A stretch of DNA of 64,000 nt. Source: Achromobacter pulmonis. GTDB lineage: Bacteria > Pseudomonadota > Gammaproteobacteria > Burkholderiales > Burkholderiaceae_B. The position numbers and the translations under genes were made by a program. Positions 1-8,145 of the stretch are shown here, piece after piece; within the stretch, counting starts at the first letter, position 1; the number at the start of each line of letters is the position of its first letter. The notes under the pieces are model-generated. The model saw only the letters and a list, made by a program, of their open reading frames with translations, searched no databases and was not told the origin of the DNA. Location of the stretch: the NCBI RefSeq assembly GCF_902859765.1, contig NZ_CADIJV010000022.1, positions 36,182 through 100,181 on the forward strand, in the 5' to 3' direction.

Positions 1-89
1 AGCTCATCCAGCGACGGAATCGTCAGCCCGCGCAGCACCGCCGGCACCCCCGGCACCTGCGGCACGTTCGGAAATTCGATCAGCGGCAT
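1..89 (-). CDS. N-terminus of next tail gene (cut by window edge)
   Basis: The first 30 codons of a gene that continues left of the window. Its ATG at 89 overlaps the stop of the tape-measure gene as ATGA, which supports translational coupling. The visible peptide starts MPLIEFPNVPQVPGVPAVLR. Its place just after the tape measure fits a tail or baseplate component, but too little is present to name it. Confidence 0.6.
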   Translation of the reverse strand, partial: MPLIEFPNVPQVPGVPAVLRGLTIPSLDE

Positions 90-1909
90 CAGAAAGTCCC
101 TGTATTCGCCTGATTGACCAAGCTCTGGCTACCACCCAGCGCGCCCAGGTCGCGGGCAATGCCCTGACCGTCGGTCGCCTGCGTGTGAATCGTCACCGGC
201 CCGTTGATGTTGACCTCGTGATTGTTCTCGGTGTTCAGCGGCAACGGCTTCGCGCCGGCCTGTGCAAGTACCGGAGCAGCCTGGGCCGCCGCAGCGGTCG
301 AAGCACCAGCAGAGGCTTCCATGCTGGAGATGTGCGCGGCGCCATACAACGCACCGGCCGCAGCCGCCCGCTTCTCAGCCTCGCCGTCCTTGTCCTTCGG
401 GCGCTCGTAATAGCGCGACACTGCATCGCCGGCCTGCTGCGGTGTCTTGGCCGCCTGCAGCTTCTCCATGGCCGTGCGCTCGGTGTTGCGCAACTCCCAA
501 TCCACGAATGCCAACTGCTGCGCCAACGTCGCATCCTTCAGGTCAATGCCGAACGCTTTCTTGAAGTCAGCCTGGCGCACCGGATGCCACTGCCCGATAC
601 CAACCGCCTGCCCGTTGTCGCCAATGGCCTTCGGGTTCAGGTTACTTTCGGCCATCAGGTTTGCCACGATGCCGGCCGCCTGCTCGCGCGAGTAACCCTT
701 CCCCTCGAAGAACTTGATGGCGTCCATCGCGGCCTTGTTGCCGCTCTGGTACGCCGGGTTGTTCAGTGCATCCTGTTGCGTGCCCTCGCCTTGGTTGAGC
801 GATTTGCTGTAGGTGGCCAAGGCCACGCCACCCGCGACCGTCGCAATGGTACCTAGGGCGGCGACACCAGCCGCGCCCGAGGCGCCACCGATCAAGCCTA
901 GCGAAGCGCCGATGGACGCCAGGGCAGTAGCCAGCGATGCCATGGGCGCGACGATCGACAGGATTTTCAGCGCGGCTAGGCCAATCAGGACGTTCTTCCA
1001 GCCGCCAACGGACTGGGCAGCCTCATCCGCCTTCTTCAGCAAGTTACCCAGACCATCCACGGCGCCGTCAATCCACTTCACGATCTGGTCGCGGTTCTCC
1101 AGAAAGTAATCGCCGACCTTCTGCGCGATTTTCAACAGCTTTTCGAAAGTTGGAATCAGCGCGATCAGAACTTTCGTGCCCACCGACTCGAATGTGTCCC
1201 GAAGATCCAGGTAGATGTTGCGCAGCCGCTTGGCATCCTGAGAATCCTTTTCCGAGATGGCCGAGCGCTTCTCCTGGGCCAGCACCAATTGCTGAATGGC
1301 AGCTGGTCCCTGCTTGATGAGGTCGAACTGGTCGTCCGAGATGCCCATCATCTGGGCAGCCAGAGCGGCGCGGGCCCGATCAGTCTTGTAGATCTCCGAA
1401 ACGATGCGCGAGCGCGCCAGCAGGTAGCTGTTACCGTCCTTCAGATCCTCGACCTTGCCGCCGAACTGGAAGAACGCCGGTAGCGTCTCAGCGGACATGC
1501 CGCGTCGGAACTTCGCCACCTCGCTGGTCGATTGGCGCAGTTGAGCCGTGATGCCGTCAGCCGACCCGCCGGCACGCTCTGCGGCTCGCTGCCAGGCCTG
1601 CAGGCGCTCCGTGCTCATGTCCAAGTTCTTGGACATCTGCCCCAGGCCGGCCGCCCCGCTGATGGTGTTCGCGGTGAAATTCTTCAGGCCCATCCCGGCC
1701 GTGAACACCGCCAGCAGCGCCAGCGCCTCGTTGCGCATGCGGCTGAAGAACATGGCCGCCTGCTTACCATTGGCTTCCATTGTCCGCGCGGCGCGGCCGG
1801 ATTCCTCCGTCGTGTGCTTCAGCGAACGGTCGACCTCCGCAACGCCTTGCTTGAACCCCTTGGCGTTCAGCTTCAGCTCGACGAACAGGGCATCCAGAAT
1901 GGTGGCCAT
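89..1909 (-). CDS. Tail tape measure protein with phage tail lysozyme domain
   Basis: This 606-residue protein should set tail length and carry a peptidoglycan-cutting domain for DNA entry. The first 250 residues are helical and charged. A hydrophobic Ala/Gly/Leu segment lies around residues 305-370, typical of tape measures. Around residues 385-525 sits a tail-lysozyme-like domain with AAGIVANLMAESNLNPKA, GIGQWH and a later YYERP motif, as in lysozyme-like phage tail proteins. The C-terminus is Ala-rich. It lies directly after the tail tube and chaperone genes, the expected place. The length is short for a myovirus tape measure, suggesting a rather short tail. The role rests on position, composition and the lysozyme domain. 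Confidence 0.88.
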   Translation of the reverse strand: MATILDALFVELKLNAKGFKQGVAEVDRSLKHTTEESGRAARTMEANGKQAAMFFSRMRNEALALLAVFTAGMGLKNFTANTISGAAGLGQMSKNLDMSTERLQAWQRAAERAGGSADGITAQLRQSTSEVAKFRRGMSAETLPAFFQFGGKVEDLKDGNSYLLARSRIVSEIYKTDRARAALAAQMMGISDDQFDLIKQGPAAIQQLVLAQEKRSAISEKDSQDAKRLRNIYLDLRDTFESVGTKVLIALIPTFEKLLKIAQKVGDYFLENRDQIVKWIDGAVDGLGNLLKKADEAAQSVGGWKNVLIGLAALKILSIVAPMASLATALASIGASLGLIGGASGAAGVAALGTIATVAGGVALATYSKSLNQGEGTQQDALNNPAYQSGNKAAMDAIKFFEGKGYSREQAAGIVANLMAESNLNPKAIGDNGQAVGIGQWHPVRQADFKKAFGIDLKDATLAQQLAFVDWELRNTERTAMEKLQAAKTPQQAGDAVSRYYERPKDKDGEAEKRAAAAGALYGAAHISSMEASAGASTAAAAQAAPVLAQAGAKPLPLNTENNHEVNINGPVTIHTQATDGQGIARDLGALGGSQSLVNQANTGTF

Positions 1910-1911
1910 AT

Positions 1912-2142
1912 CTACTTTCTCACTTCGGACAGAACACGCCTGTTGTGCGCGTCCACCGCGATCACCTCAAGCAGGTTGTAGAGATCCTCGGCGCCGTACA
2001 CCGTCTGCAAGTCGTGCAGCATGTGCGGGTGCCGAGAGATGACCGCGGCGATGTTGGGGGGCACATTGGCGTAGCTGATCAGCCTGTGGTTGCCGCCGTG
2101 CCATGGCTGGACGCCGAAGTCGATTGGCCGGCGGCTTGCGAA
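1912..2142 (-). CDS. Tail assembly chaperone, -1 frame extension
   Basis: This open frame of about 76 residues has no credible start codon of its own. It lies in the -1 frame relative to the chaperone gene ending at 2079 and overlaps its 3' end. It stops at 1912, two bases before the tape-measure start. Its C-terminal half (ISYANVPPNIAAV and EDLYNLLEVIAVDAHNRR) looks like a real protein. Many tailed phages make a longer chaperone by -1 slippage at this spot, as lambda does with G and GT. A fusion made by slipping at the T5 run at 2141-2145 would be about 201 residues. Expression by frameshift is inferred. Confidence 0.65.
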   Translation of the reverse strand, partial: FASRRPIDFGVQPWHGGNHRLISYANVPPNIAAVISRHPHMLHDLQTVYGAEDLYNLLEVIAVDAHNRRVLSEVRK

Positions 2143-2516
2143 AAATCCAGGTGCAGCGCCACGATCTCGCGCCGCAACAGCAGCCGCGTGGCCACTTCCT
2201 CGATGTCGTCGTCGGTCAGCCGCCGTGTGCCAGCACGGCCCATATCCATCTGGACGCACTCCATCATCTTGTCGAAAAGCGGCTTCGCCTGTTCGAACTT
2301 CAGAGTTTGGAGCGCCTTCAGACCGATCGAGGCCAGCCCGGCCAGACCGGCCTGCGCGATGTTATCGGGGATCTCGACCCCCGCATTCATCAGCGCGAAC
2401 ATGGCCCGACCGGCCCACTCCTCGGCGTCGGCCGCTGGCAGCTCGGTGATCAAGAACGCCTTGCCCTTGTCGCGTCCCGGCGCGCTGATGGTGATGGTCT
2501 TTTGTTTTCGAGCCAT
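2079..2516 (-). CDS. Tail assembly chaperone (short form)
   Basis: A 145-residue protein between the tail tube and tape-measure genes. Tail assembly chaperones in this position bind the tape measure while the tube polymerises. It starts MARKQKTITISAPGRDKGK, is mixed alpha/beta, and has an acidic Arg/Leu helix near residues 95-120. The last 20 residues are low in complexity, rich in Ser, Thr, Ala and Gly, typical of the non-frameshifted end of such genes. No specific motif fixes the family; the call rests on position and on the overlapping -1 frame. Confidence 0.65.
   Translation of the reverse strand: MARKQKTITISAPGRDKGKAFLITELPAADAEEWAGRAMFALMNAGVEIPDNIAQAGLAGLASIGLKALQTLKFEQAKPLFDKMMECVQMDMGRAGTRRLTDDDIEEVATRLLLRREIVALHLDFSQAAGQSTSASSHGTAATTG
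2140..2148 (-). other. Candidate -1 ribosomal frameshift site
   Basis: On the minus strand the chaperone reads GAT TTT TCG here, inside GGATTTTTCG. A TTT-decoding tRNA in the P site can slip one base back onto TTT, placing the ribosome in the -1 frame that runs to 1912. The site is not a perfect X XXY YYZ heptamer, so the exact slip point is uncertain. It is the best homopolymer in the overlap. Confidence 0.4.
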
Positions 2517-2517
2517 A

Positions 2518-2949
2518 TCACACCAGGGACGGAGAGACGTTTTGCCAGGTGATCTGGAACGTCATGGGCTGCAGGAGGGCGCGGGCCGTGGGAACGGGTG
2601 GTGCCTGCGTCAGAACGCCTCGCTGCAGCGTGTACTTGCGTTCGATGGACGGGATAGCCAAGGAGCCATTGGCATAGAACACTTCCCGCGCCGTTTTCAT
2701 CGCGGCGAGCCATGCCTCGAAGAGGAACTTCGAAGGCGAGTCTGCCATGATGGTGATGTTCTGGACAACGGGCTGCGGCGTGAAGCCGGCGGACATATAA
2801 CCGTCGACCCCCATCACCGCCTGCGCAGTCTGCACCGCATCGAACGCGAAAGCGTCATCCGTGGCATAGCCCTCGATCTTCTGCGGAATCGGGAATACAA
2901 GCCCGATGCCCAGCATCAAGGAGGAATTGGCACTGGTCAAAGTCGTCAT
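2518..2949 (-). CDS. Tail tube protein, DUF3277 family
   Basis: A 143-residue protein with the features of DUF3277, the tube partner of DUF3383 sheaths. It starts MTTLTSANSSLMLGIGLVFP and is beta-rich. It contains a QPVVQNITIMADSPSK segment and ends in MTFQITWQNVSPSLV. It sits immediately after the sheath gene and one base before the chaperone gene. It should form the inner tube through which DNA passes. The family match is from pattern recognition and gene order, not from a search. Confidence 0.8.
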   Translation of the reverse strand: MTTLTSANSSLMLGIGLVFPIPQKIEGYATDDAFAFDAVQTAQAVMGVDGYMSAGFTPQPVVQNITIMADSPSKFLFEAWLAAMKTAREVFYANGSLAIPSIERKYTLQRGVLTQAPPVPTARALLQPMTFQITWQNVSPSLV

Positions 2950-2961
2950 GATGTGTAGCCC

Positions 2962-4440
2962 TTACAGGACGGCCAACGAGGCCAGGGTGATCTGCTGGAC
3001 GGAACCGCCATCCATGTACCAGAACGTCATGGGCGGCGTCTCGCGCGCCTCGCGAACCTGCGGCGTGGCGTCCTTGATCTGCAAGTACCAGCCGCGGGTC
3101 TGGAGCGTATCGGAGATGTCAACGCCGGCCTGGTTGTTCACCTGGGCCTTCTGCTGCGCGGACAGCGTCACGCCGGCGCGGATGGCGCCAAAGTTGTCCG
3201 CATTGTTGATCGGGTCCAGGCAGGCAGCATCGATCAGCGTGTAGCCGTCCAGGTTGTAGGGGATGGAGTTCACCTGCGTGAGCAGCGTCATCAGCGCTTG
3301 CTGGAAGGCAGCGTTGAGCCAGATCTGGTTCACATAGGTGTCGATCCACTTCCAGTTGCCGCTGATCTGCCCGGGGTAGAAGAAGCGGAATTGGTCGTTG
3401 CTGGTGGCGTAGTCGCCGTAGAAGTTGTAGCCGTTGTCGATCAGCGTCTGCGCGGTCGTGGCGTCCGTCACCGAGAACGTCAGCCCGGACTGGCCCTTGA
3501 ACGCCAGTGTGATCCGGCCGTTCGTGCGCGCGAAGTCGATCGACGCCACCGTGCCAAGCACAAAGGCCGCATGCTGGATGTCCTGGTAGATGGGCACCGA
3601 CCCCGAATATTCGTTCGCCGCGATGCGAGCAGCCCAGCTCGTGGTGCTGCCCTGCGTGGTGGCCTGCACATCGGTGTCCCAGCCGACGTAGACGTAGCGG
3701 TTGCCCTGGCTGTTCGTCCAGTCCGAAAACGCCACCTTGCCGTCCGTGTCGGGTTCGAACGTGGTCATGAACGACGCCCAGTTCTGGGTGATGTCGGTGA
3801 TAGCGCTCATGTTCGTGGCCGGCACGCCGGCGACCGCGCCCTGAGACAACACCGCGCCCGTGGCCTGCGTCAGCTTCAGGCCCGCGGCAATCGTGCCGCT
3901 GCCGTAGGTGATGGTGCTGGCGGCGCCGTCGGTGCCCGAGGTGATCATGAAAGCCGCGCGCTGGGCGTCATAGGTGCACGAGGCACCGAAGGTCGTGAAG
4001 GCGGCCTGGATGATCGACGCGGCATTCGAGAAGCTGGTGGCGCCAGACAGGTCGATGGCGCTGGAAGTCTTCGGCGTGCCATCGACGGAGACGGTCAATA
4101 CGCCGCTCAGCGCTTGCAGCTGCTCCAGCGTCATCGAAGCCATCGAGCCGCCGCGCACGTACGCCGCCACCGCAGCGGTGGGGTATTGCGAGAACAGCAG
4201 ATTCCCGGGCTTGCGCGTCGAGTTGTCGAAGCCGTTGAAGTAGATGCCGGCCAACGTCGCTTCAGTGGACGTGGGGCCGAAAAAGCGCTGCACGTCGCGC
4301 GCGGTGGCGAAGCTTTGGACGGTGCCGACCGGCACGGCAGTATCGGAGGTCAGGATCAGGCCGTTCAGGTCGAGCGCCGATCCGCCGGCGCCGATCACGC
4401 CAGGGACCACCTGGACGATTTCACTGGCGGGAATGGACAT
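2962..4440 (-). CDS. Contractile tail sheath protein, DUF3383 family
   Basis: This 492-residue protein has the DUF3383 sheath architecture. Features are an N-terminal [20 protein letters not shown] strand region, an RDVQRFFG motif near residue 50, a variable beta domain, and a C-terminal [18 protein letters not shown] strand that would donate to a neighbour. Sheath subunits stack around the tube and contract to drive it through the envelope. Its presence marks the phage as a myovirus. A ribosome binding site of GGGAG type lies nine bases before the ATG. The tail tube gene follows. Confidence 0.88.
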   Translation of the reverse strand: MSIPASEIVQVVPGVIGAGGSALDLNGLILTSDTAVPVGTVQSFATARDVQRFFGPTSTEATLAGIYFNGFDNSTRKPGNLLFSQYPTAAVAAYVRGGSMASMTLEQLQALSGVLTVSVDGTPKTSSAIDLSGATSFSNAASIIQAAFTTFGASCTYDAQRAAFMITSGTDGAASTITYGSGTIAAGLKLTQATGAVLSQGAVAGVPATNMSAITDITQNWASFMTTFEPDTDGKVAFSDWTNSQGNRYVYVGWDTDVQATTQGSTTSWAARIAANEYSGSVPIYQDIQHAAFVLGTVASIDFARTNGRITLAFKGQSGLTFSVTDATTAQTLIDNGYNFYGDYATSNDQFRFFYPGQISGNWKWIDTYVNQIWLNAAFQQALMTLLTQVNSIPYNLDGYTLIDAACLDPINNADNFGAIRAGVTLSAQQKAQVNNQAGVDISDTLQTRGWYLQIKDATPQVREARETPPMTFWYMDGGSVQQITLASLAVL

Positions 4441-4444
4441 AGCT

Positions 4445-4978
4445 TTAAGCTCCCGGAGGGTAGGTAGTGTCGACCTCGGTGAGGTCTACGTGGAGTTGGT
4501 CCGCAAACTGCTGCGGCACGGTGATGGATGGGTTGAACTGCAGGACCGCGTCGACTGACCAGCGTTCCAGGTATTGATCCTCGCCGGTGATGAACGGCAG
4601 TTGCCGCGGATCACCGGTATAGAGCGGCTGGGCGCCGCTCGACTTCAATGCATCGCAGCCGTAGGAGCTGCGCAGCGCGATGCAGATGGCCAGGGCCATG
4701 TCTTGCGCACTGTCGCCGTAGCAGTCGACCTGCGCAGTCCACTGGGTCGGCCGCGTCAGGGTCATGGTGCCGGCGTTCGTCACGTCGGCGTAGGTTGTGT
4801 GCGGCAGCGAAAGCGCGGGCGCCAGAATAGGCGTGATGTACACGTAGCGGCCGGCGGGCGGCGGCACGCGGTTCTGCTGCCCGCGCACCACCGTGACCTG
4901 GTCGCCGACGATTACCTGGACGAACGCACCCAGCGCATCGACCAGCGCGTCCTCGGTGAGGGAAACAGGAATGCTCAT
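4445..4978 (-). CDS. Phage neck terminator / tail completion protein (LIC_12616-like)
   Basis: A 177-residue head-tail joining protein. The start at [19 protein letters not shown] is preferred because its ATG overlaps the upstream stop as ATGA. An upstream in-frame Met at 5056 lies inside the neighbour and is unlikely. It has [20 protein letters not shown] and [19 protein letters not shown] segments, typical of the LIC_12616 family. That family sits between connectors and sheath in DUF3383 phages. The role as a neck terminator is known for the family and inferred here. Confidence 0.75.
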   Translation of the reverse strand: MSIPVSLTEDALVDALGAFVQVIVGDQVTVVRGQQNRVPPPAGRYVYITPILAPALSLPHTTYADVTNAGTMTLTRPTQWTAQVDCYGDSAQDMALAICIALRSSYGCDALKSSGAQPLYTGDPRQLPFITGEDQYLERWSVDAVLQFNPSITVPQQFADQLHVDLTEVDTTYPPGA

Positions 4979-5352
4979 GGCGACGCGTCCATCTGAAGGG
5001 TCACACCGACCTTGCACCAGTCGGGCCAGGTCTCGAAGACCACCTCCACGAGCCACACCTGGCCGCCGAAAACCAGCAGATCGCCACCCTTGGCCAGTGG
5101 ACGGACGACACCCTGGGTGTCGCCGTACATATACACGCTGCGCTGCACGCCCTGGATGTTCTGCGCCTCCAGGTGAGCCACGTCCTTGCCACTCAGCGGC
5201 TGCACCTGGAGCCGCGCGGCGGCATCCGGCTTGTACTTCGGCACCTGCTTGCGGCCGGCGCCGATCTCATAGCCGTCGCTGGCGCGCAGCGTGCCGTCGA
5301 TCATCGGGTTCACCGCGGCGATGATCGGGCCGGCGATTCCGTGCAGGTTCAT
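4975..5352 (-). CDS. Head-tail joining protein, unknown family
   Basis: A 125-residue protein in the connector block, overlapping both neighbours by ATGA. It starts MNLHGIAGPIIAAVNPMIDG. A beta-rich core includes KGGDLLVFGGQVWLVEVVFE, followed by TWPDWCKVGVTLQ. The same arrangement is common in DUF3383 phages, where this position holds a small adaptor. I do not recognise a named domain. Confidence 0.7.
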   Translation of the reverse strand: MNLHGIAGPIIAAVNPMIDGTLRASDGYEIGAGRKQVPKYKPDAAARLQVQPLSGKDVAHLEAQNIQGVQRSVYMYGDTQGVVRPLAKGGDLLVFGGQVWLVEVVFETWPDWCKVGVTLQMDASP

Positions 5353-5801
5353 GTGTCGACCTCGTAATCCACACTGTTCATCATGTGGCCGGTGTCCACC
5401 AACGGCTTGGCGAAACCTTTCCGCGCCACCGTCACCGGAGCAAGCGGCGGGCTATCCAGGCTCCGGATAGATTCCTGCAGCTGCCCCTTGATGCCTTCGC
5501 CCATCTGGCCCAGCGTCTTGTCGATGTCGTAGTCGTTGTTCTTGGCCACAGCGCCCAGCGCGCGCGGCCAGTCCTTTTGCTTTTCGGCGATCATCGATCG
5601 GAAAAACGGCCGCGGCGGCTGGTTGCGTTCCGGCCGGCCAAACTCATTGACGGCGGCCACCAGCGCGACCGGAGTGCCGTCCGGATAGGTGGCGCCTTCC
5701 AGGAACCCCACACGCAGGGATCCTCCGTCGCCCAGCTTCTTGGCCATTTCCTCCAGCCGCCGCACCAGGGCCTGGCCACCCTTCAGGCCTACGGACGCCA
5801 T
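5349..5801 (-). CDS. Minor tail / head-tail connector protein (HK97 gp10-like)
   Basis: A 150-residue protein starting MASVGLKGGQALVRRLEEM. The longer open frame to 5912 would run deep into the DUF4054 gene, so this start with a 13-base overlap is chosen. Motifs include RVGFLEGATYPDGTPVALVA, NEFGRPERNQPPRPFFR and LVDTGHMMNSVDYEV. These are hallmarks of the gp10-like minor tail family that fits onto the neck. The C-terminal stop overlaps the next ATG. Confidence 0.78.
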   Translation of the reverse strand: MASVGLKGGQALVRRLEEMAKKLGDGGSLRVGFLEGATYPDGTPVALVAAVNEFGRPERNQPPRPFFRSMIAEKQKDWPRALGAVAKNNDYDIDKTLGQMGEGIKGQLQESIRSLDSPPLAPVTVARKGFAKPLVDTGHMMNSVDYEVDT

Positions 5802-6220
5802 GGGCCCCCCACGGGGGCCGCGTAGCCCGTCGGAGCGGGCCGATAGCGCCCCACCCGGTACTTGGCGGTGGCCTCCCAATACTGGGCGCCGTAGCCGGTC
5901 TGCGCGTACCACTGCGCCGATCCTGGCGCCACGTTGTACTCGGCCGACACGGACACGGAACCCTCGGTCGCGCTGCTGATGCGCCCCACCAGCGGGCGCG
6001 GACCCTGGCCGTTCTCGCCATAGGTCAGCGCCGCCACGTGGGCCGTCAGCAGATACAGGAGAACCTTGCGCTCATCGACGTCACAGACCGCGCTGGTGTC
6101 CTTGTTGCTCAGGTACAGCGTGGCCATGCTGAAGGCATGATTCAACTGCGCGTCCGAGAGCGTGGCGAAGGACGGGTAGATCAGCCGGAACTCGGCGGGG
6201 TCAAAGACGACGACAGCCAT
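5789..6220 (-). CDS. Head-tail connector, DUF4054 family
   Basis: A 143-residue helical adaptor. It starts MAVVVFDPAEFRLIYPSFA, then SDAQLNHAFSMATLYLSN, LLYLLTAHVAALTYGENGQG and SSATEGSVSVSAEYN. This order of helices followed by a GxxSSATEGSVSVS loop is characteristic of DUF4054 and related gp6-like connectors that dock onto the portal. It follows the capsid block in the expected order. Confidence 0.82.
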   Translation of the reverse strand: MAVVVFDPAEFRLIYPSFATLSDAQLNHAFSMATLYLSNKDTSAVCDVDERKVLLYLLTAHVAALTYGENGQGPRPLVGRISSATEGSVSVSAEYNVAPGSAQWYAQTGYGAQYWEATAKYRVGRYRPAPTGYAAPVGGPWRP

Positions 6221-6229
6221 GGGCCGCTC

Positions 6230-6568
6230 CTATTTCTTCTTGCCTTCGTAGTTCTCCGGCTCGACGCCGGGCGCGGGCTTGTCGGGGTCCAGGCCTTCCA
6301 AGCCGCTCTTTTCGTCCTTGCGCTCCTTGGCCTTGGCGGTGGCGCTTCGCTCGCTGCCCTGGGCGAAGATCATTTCCTTCTTGAGCGGCTGGAAATCCGC
6401 ATACAGCTTTTTCCAGGCTTCCCAGAAGTCGGCGTCCACTTCGGTGAGGCCATGGCCTGCGACGGCATCCGGGTGATTGGCGCCGTTCAGCACTACCGGC
6501 TCCTTGGCACCCGGGATGTCCATGATCACCCCGTTGGGCAACTTGCACGCGACTGTAACTTTCGGCAT
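6230..6568 (-). CDS. Hypothetical phage head-region protein
   Basis: A 112-residue protein of unknown function between the major capsid and DUF4054 genes. The first 50 residues form a small beta region (MPKVTVACKLPNGVIMDI, VVLNGANHP). The second half is a charged, Lys/Glu-rich helix and disordered tail ending NYEGKKK. A terminator lies between it and the capsid gene, so it may be made at a lower level. Similar small proteins occur here in related phages. No domain is recognised. Confidence 0.65.
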   Translation of the reverse strand: MPKVTVACKLPNGVIMDIPGAKEPVVLNGANHPDAVAGHGLTEVDADFWEAWKKLYADFQPLKKEMIFAQGSERSATAKAKERKDEKSGLEGLDPDKPAPGVEPENYEGKKK

Positions 6569-6581
6569 TTTTCTTCCCTCA

Positions 6582-6612
6582 GAAAAAGAAGAAGGGCGCC
6601 ACCTGGGCGCCC
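6582..6612 (-). terminator. Rho-independent terminator after major capsid gene
   Basis: On the minus strand a 7-bp stem (GGGCGCC/GGCGCCC) with a five-base loop is followed by a T-rich run, TTCTTCTTTTTC. It lies just past the capsid stop. Partial termination here would raise capsid over connector transcript. Confidence 0.75.
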
Positions 6613-6635
6613 CTCATTTCGGTTGGTGATAGACG

Positions 6636-7655
6636 TTACACGCCGATCATGCTGGCGATGCCCGCAGGCACCCGGATGACCGTACCCCAGGTGCCCTGAG
6701 ACTTCTTCTGCTTGAAGCTGGAGGTCTCGCGGACAATCGCGTGGGCGCGCATCTTCTCGGTGAAGGCCGCCGTGGCTACGCGCTGGCCCTGGACCGAGTC
6801 GGCGATGAGCTGCACCAACTGGCCCGAGGACGTGTCGTACTGGACGGCGGTCTCGACGGTCATGTTGGGGAAGTTCTTCGCCAGCAGGTCCATGACGTTG
6901 ACGTTGTACTGGTTCGTCTTGGTCAGGTTGTCAGCGTCGATCTCCGGCGACAGGCAGAGCGTCATCTTGTCCTTTCGCGTGACCAAGCCGCGCGTCTGAC
7001 GCACGAGCTGTGCGAACAGGCTCTTGATGTCGTCATAGACGCCTTGGCCGTCCTTGGTCGACCAGGCAGCGCCGCCGCTCGGAGCGATAGAGGCCGGCAG
7101 GTTCGGATCGTTCAACAGACCGTAGTTTTGCAGGCCGGCAATGCCGAAAAAGTAGCTGTTGTCCTGGAACTTGTTCAGCACCAGGGCCGACGCGATGTTC
7201 AGCTCGGACGCCCAGTTGATCTTCGCCTGACCGGCCATGTCCAGCTCGCGCTCACCCCATTCCGTCATGGTCTGGTAGTGGTACGACTGGCGCTGCGGGA
7301 AGTTGGCGTTGGCGTTGGCGCGGCCGTTGTTGTTGTAGTCGCCGTAGGACGACACTTCACCCGTGGATTCAACCACCGGGAAGGTGGTGGTCAGGGTGGT
7401 CCAGTCGCCCTTCTTCGACTCGCCCAGGATCACCGCGCCCTGCATCGGCGTCGTGAGCACGCGGGTCAGCTCGGGGTCGATGTAGTTCAGCAGGTAGCCC
7501 GGGATGCCCGAGTTGCTGACCGTCACCAGCGGGCCGGCCGCGTCCATGGCGAAGCCATAGTCGCTGCGGAAGCCGTCGGGCAGGTAGTCCTGAGCGCCCG
7601 GGAACACGATGCCGAAGCGCTTCTCCAGCATCGCGAGGTCTTGATGTCGTTTCAT
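6636..7655 (-). CDS. Major capsid protein, DUF2184 family
   Basis: This 339-residue protein is the probable HK97-fold shell protein. Motifs typical of DUF2184 include [19 protein letters not shown], a long [20 protein letters not shown] helix, GLLNDPNLP, and [12 protein letters not shown]. It ends in [14 protein letters not shown]. It follows a DUF2190 gene and precedes a terminator, as in related phages. A second Met at residue 9 is an alternative start. The fold and role follow from the family. Confidence 0.85.
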   Translation of the reverse strand: MKRHQDLAMLEKRFGIVFPGAQDYLPDGFRSDYGFAMDAAGPLVTVSNSGIPGYLLNYIDPELTRVLTTPMQGAVILGESKKGDWTTLTTTFPVVESTGEVSSYGDYNNNGRANANANFPQRQSYHYQTMTEWGERELDMAGQAKINWASELNIASALVLNKFQDNSYFFGIAGLQNYGLLNDPNLPASIAPSGGAAWSTKDGQGVYDDIKSLFAQLVRQTRGLVTRKDKMTLCLSPEIDADNLTKTNQYNVNVMDLLAKNFPNMTVETAVQYDTSSGQLVQLIADSVQGQRVATAAFTEKMRAHAIVRETSSFKQKKSQGTWGTVIRVPAGIASMIGV

Positions 7656-7659
7656 GTCA

Positions 7660-8145
7660 TTACCCCAGGTTGGTGGAGGTGATCTTGATCAGCGCGCCGA
7701 CGGCCCCCGCGCTGGCGACGAACCAGTCGGTTTCGGTGCTGCCGGCGATGGTGGCGCCAGCGGCGCCGGTGGAGATGGTGCCGTCCGTGTTGGAGGCGAA
7801 CACCTTCTGGCCGATCGTCGCCACGGTATTGGTGGCGGCCCAGAAATCGCCCAGGTTGTGCAGAGTGACGCCCAGACCGGCCGGGATGACCATGGTGGCC
7901 TCGGCCAGCCAGATGGTGATGACGCCCTGCTGCTCACGGTGCACGAAGCCCGTGGGCACGCCGGTGCCGGCATTGGTGACCTTGCCGTTGGCGTCGGCCC
8001 AGGCAAAGCGCCCGACCGTCACGCCGGCGGTATCGGCTACGAGCGCGCCGGGCCCGGCCAGAACGGTGGACCGCGGGTTCGAGCTGGCAAAGTCGCCCGC
8101 CACCGCGGCGGCGGGTTCGATGTAGACCTGTTTCTGGAAGCCCAT
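7660..8145 (-). CDS. Capsid decoration-type protein, DUF2190 family
   Basis: A 161-residue beta-rich protein starting [21 protein letters not shown]. It repeats short Gly/Ala/Thr strands ([31 protein letters not shown]) and ends [15 protein letters not shown]2190 proteins sit next to the capsid gene and are thought to cement or decorate the shell. Its ATG abuts the preceding stop, and an AAGGTGAT ribosome binding site lies inside the end of that gene. Confidence 0.8.
   Translation of the reverse strand: MGFQKQVYIEPAAAVAGDFASSNPRSTVLAGPGALVADTAGVTVGRFAWADANGKVTNAGTGVPTGFVHREQQGVITIWLAEATMVIPAGLGVTLHNLGDFWAATNTVATIGQKVFASNTDGTISTGAAGATIAGSTETDWFVASAGAVGALIKITSTNLG

Noticed and set aside
2250-2259. 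Independent start for the 1912-2259 frame
   Set aside because: The Met at 2259 gives an Arg/His-rich shadow N-terminus. A frameshift from the upstream frame fits better.
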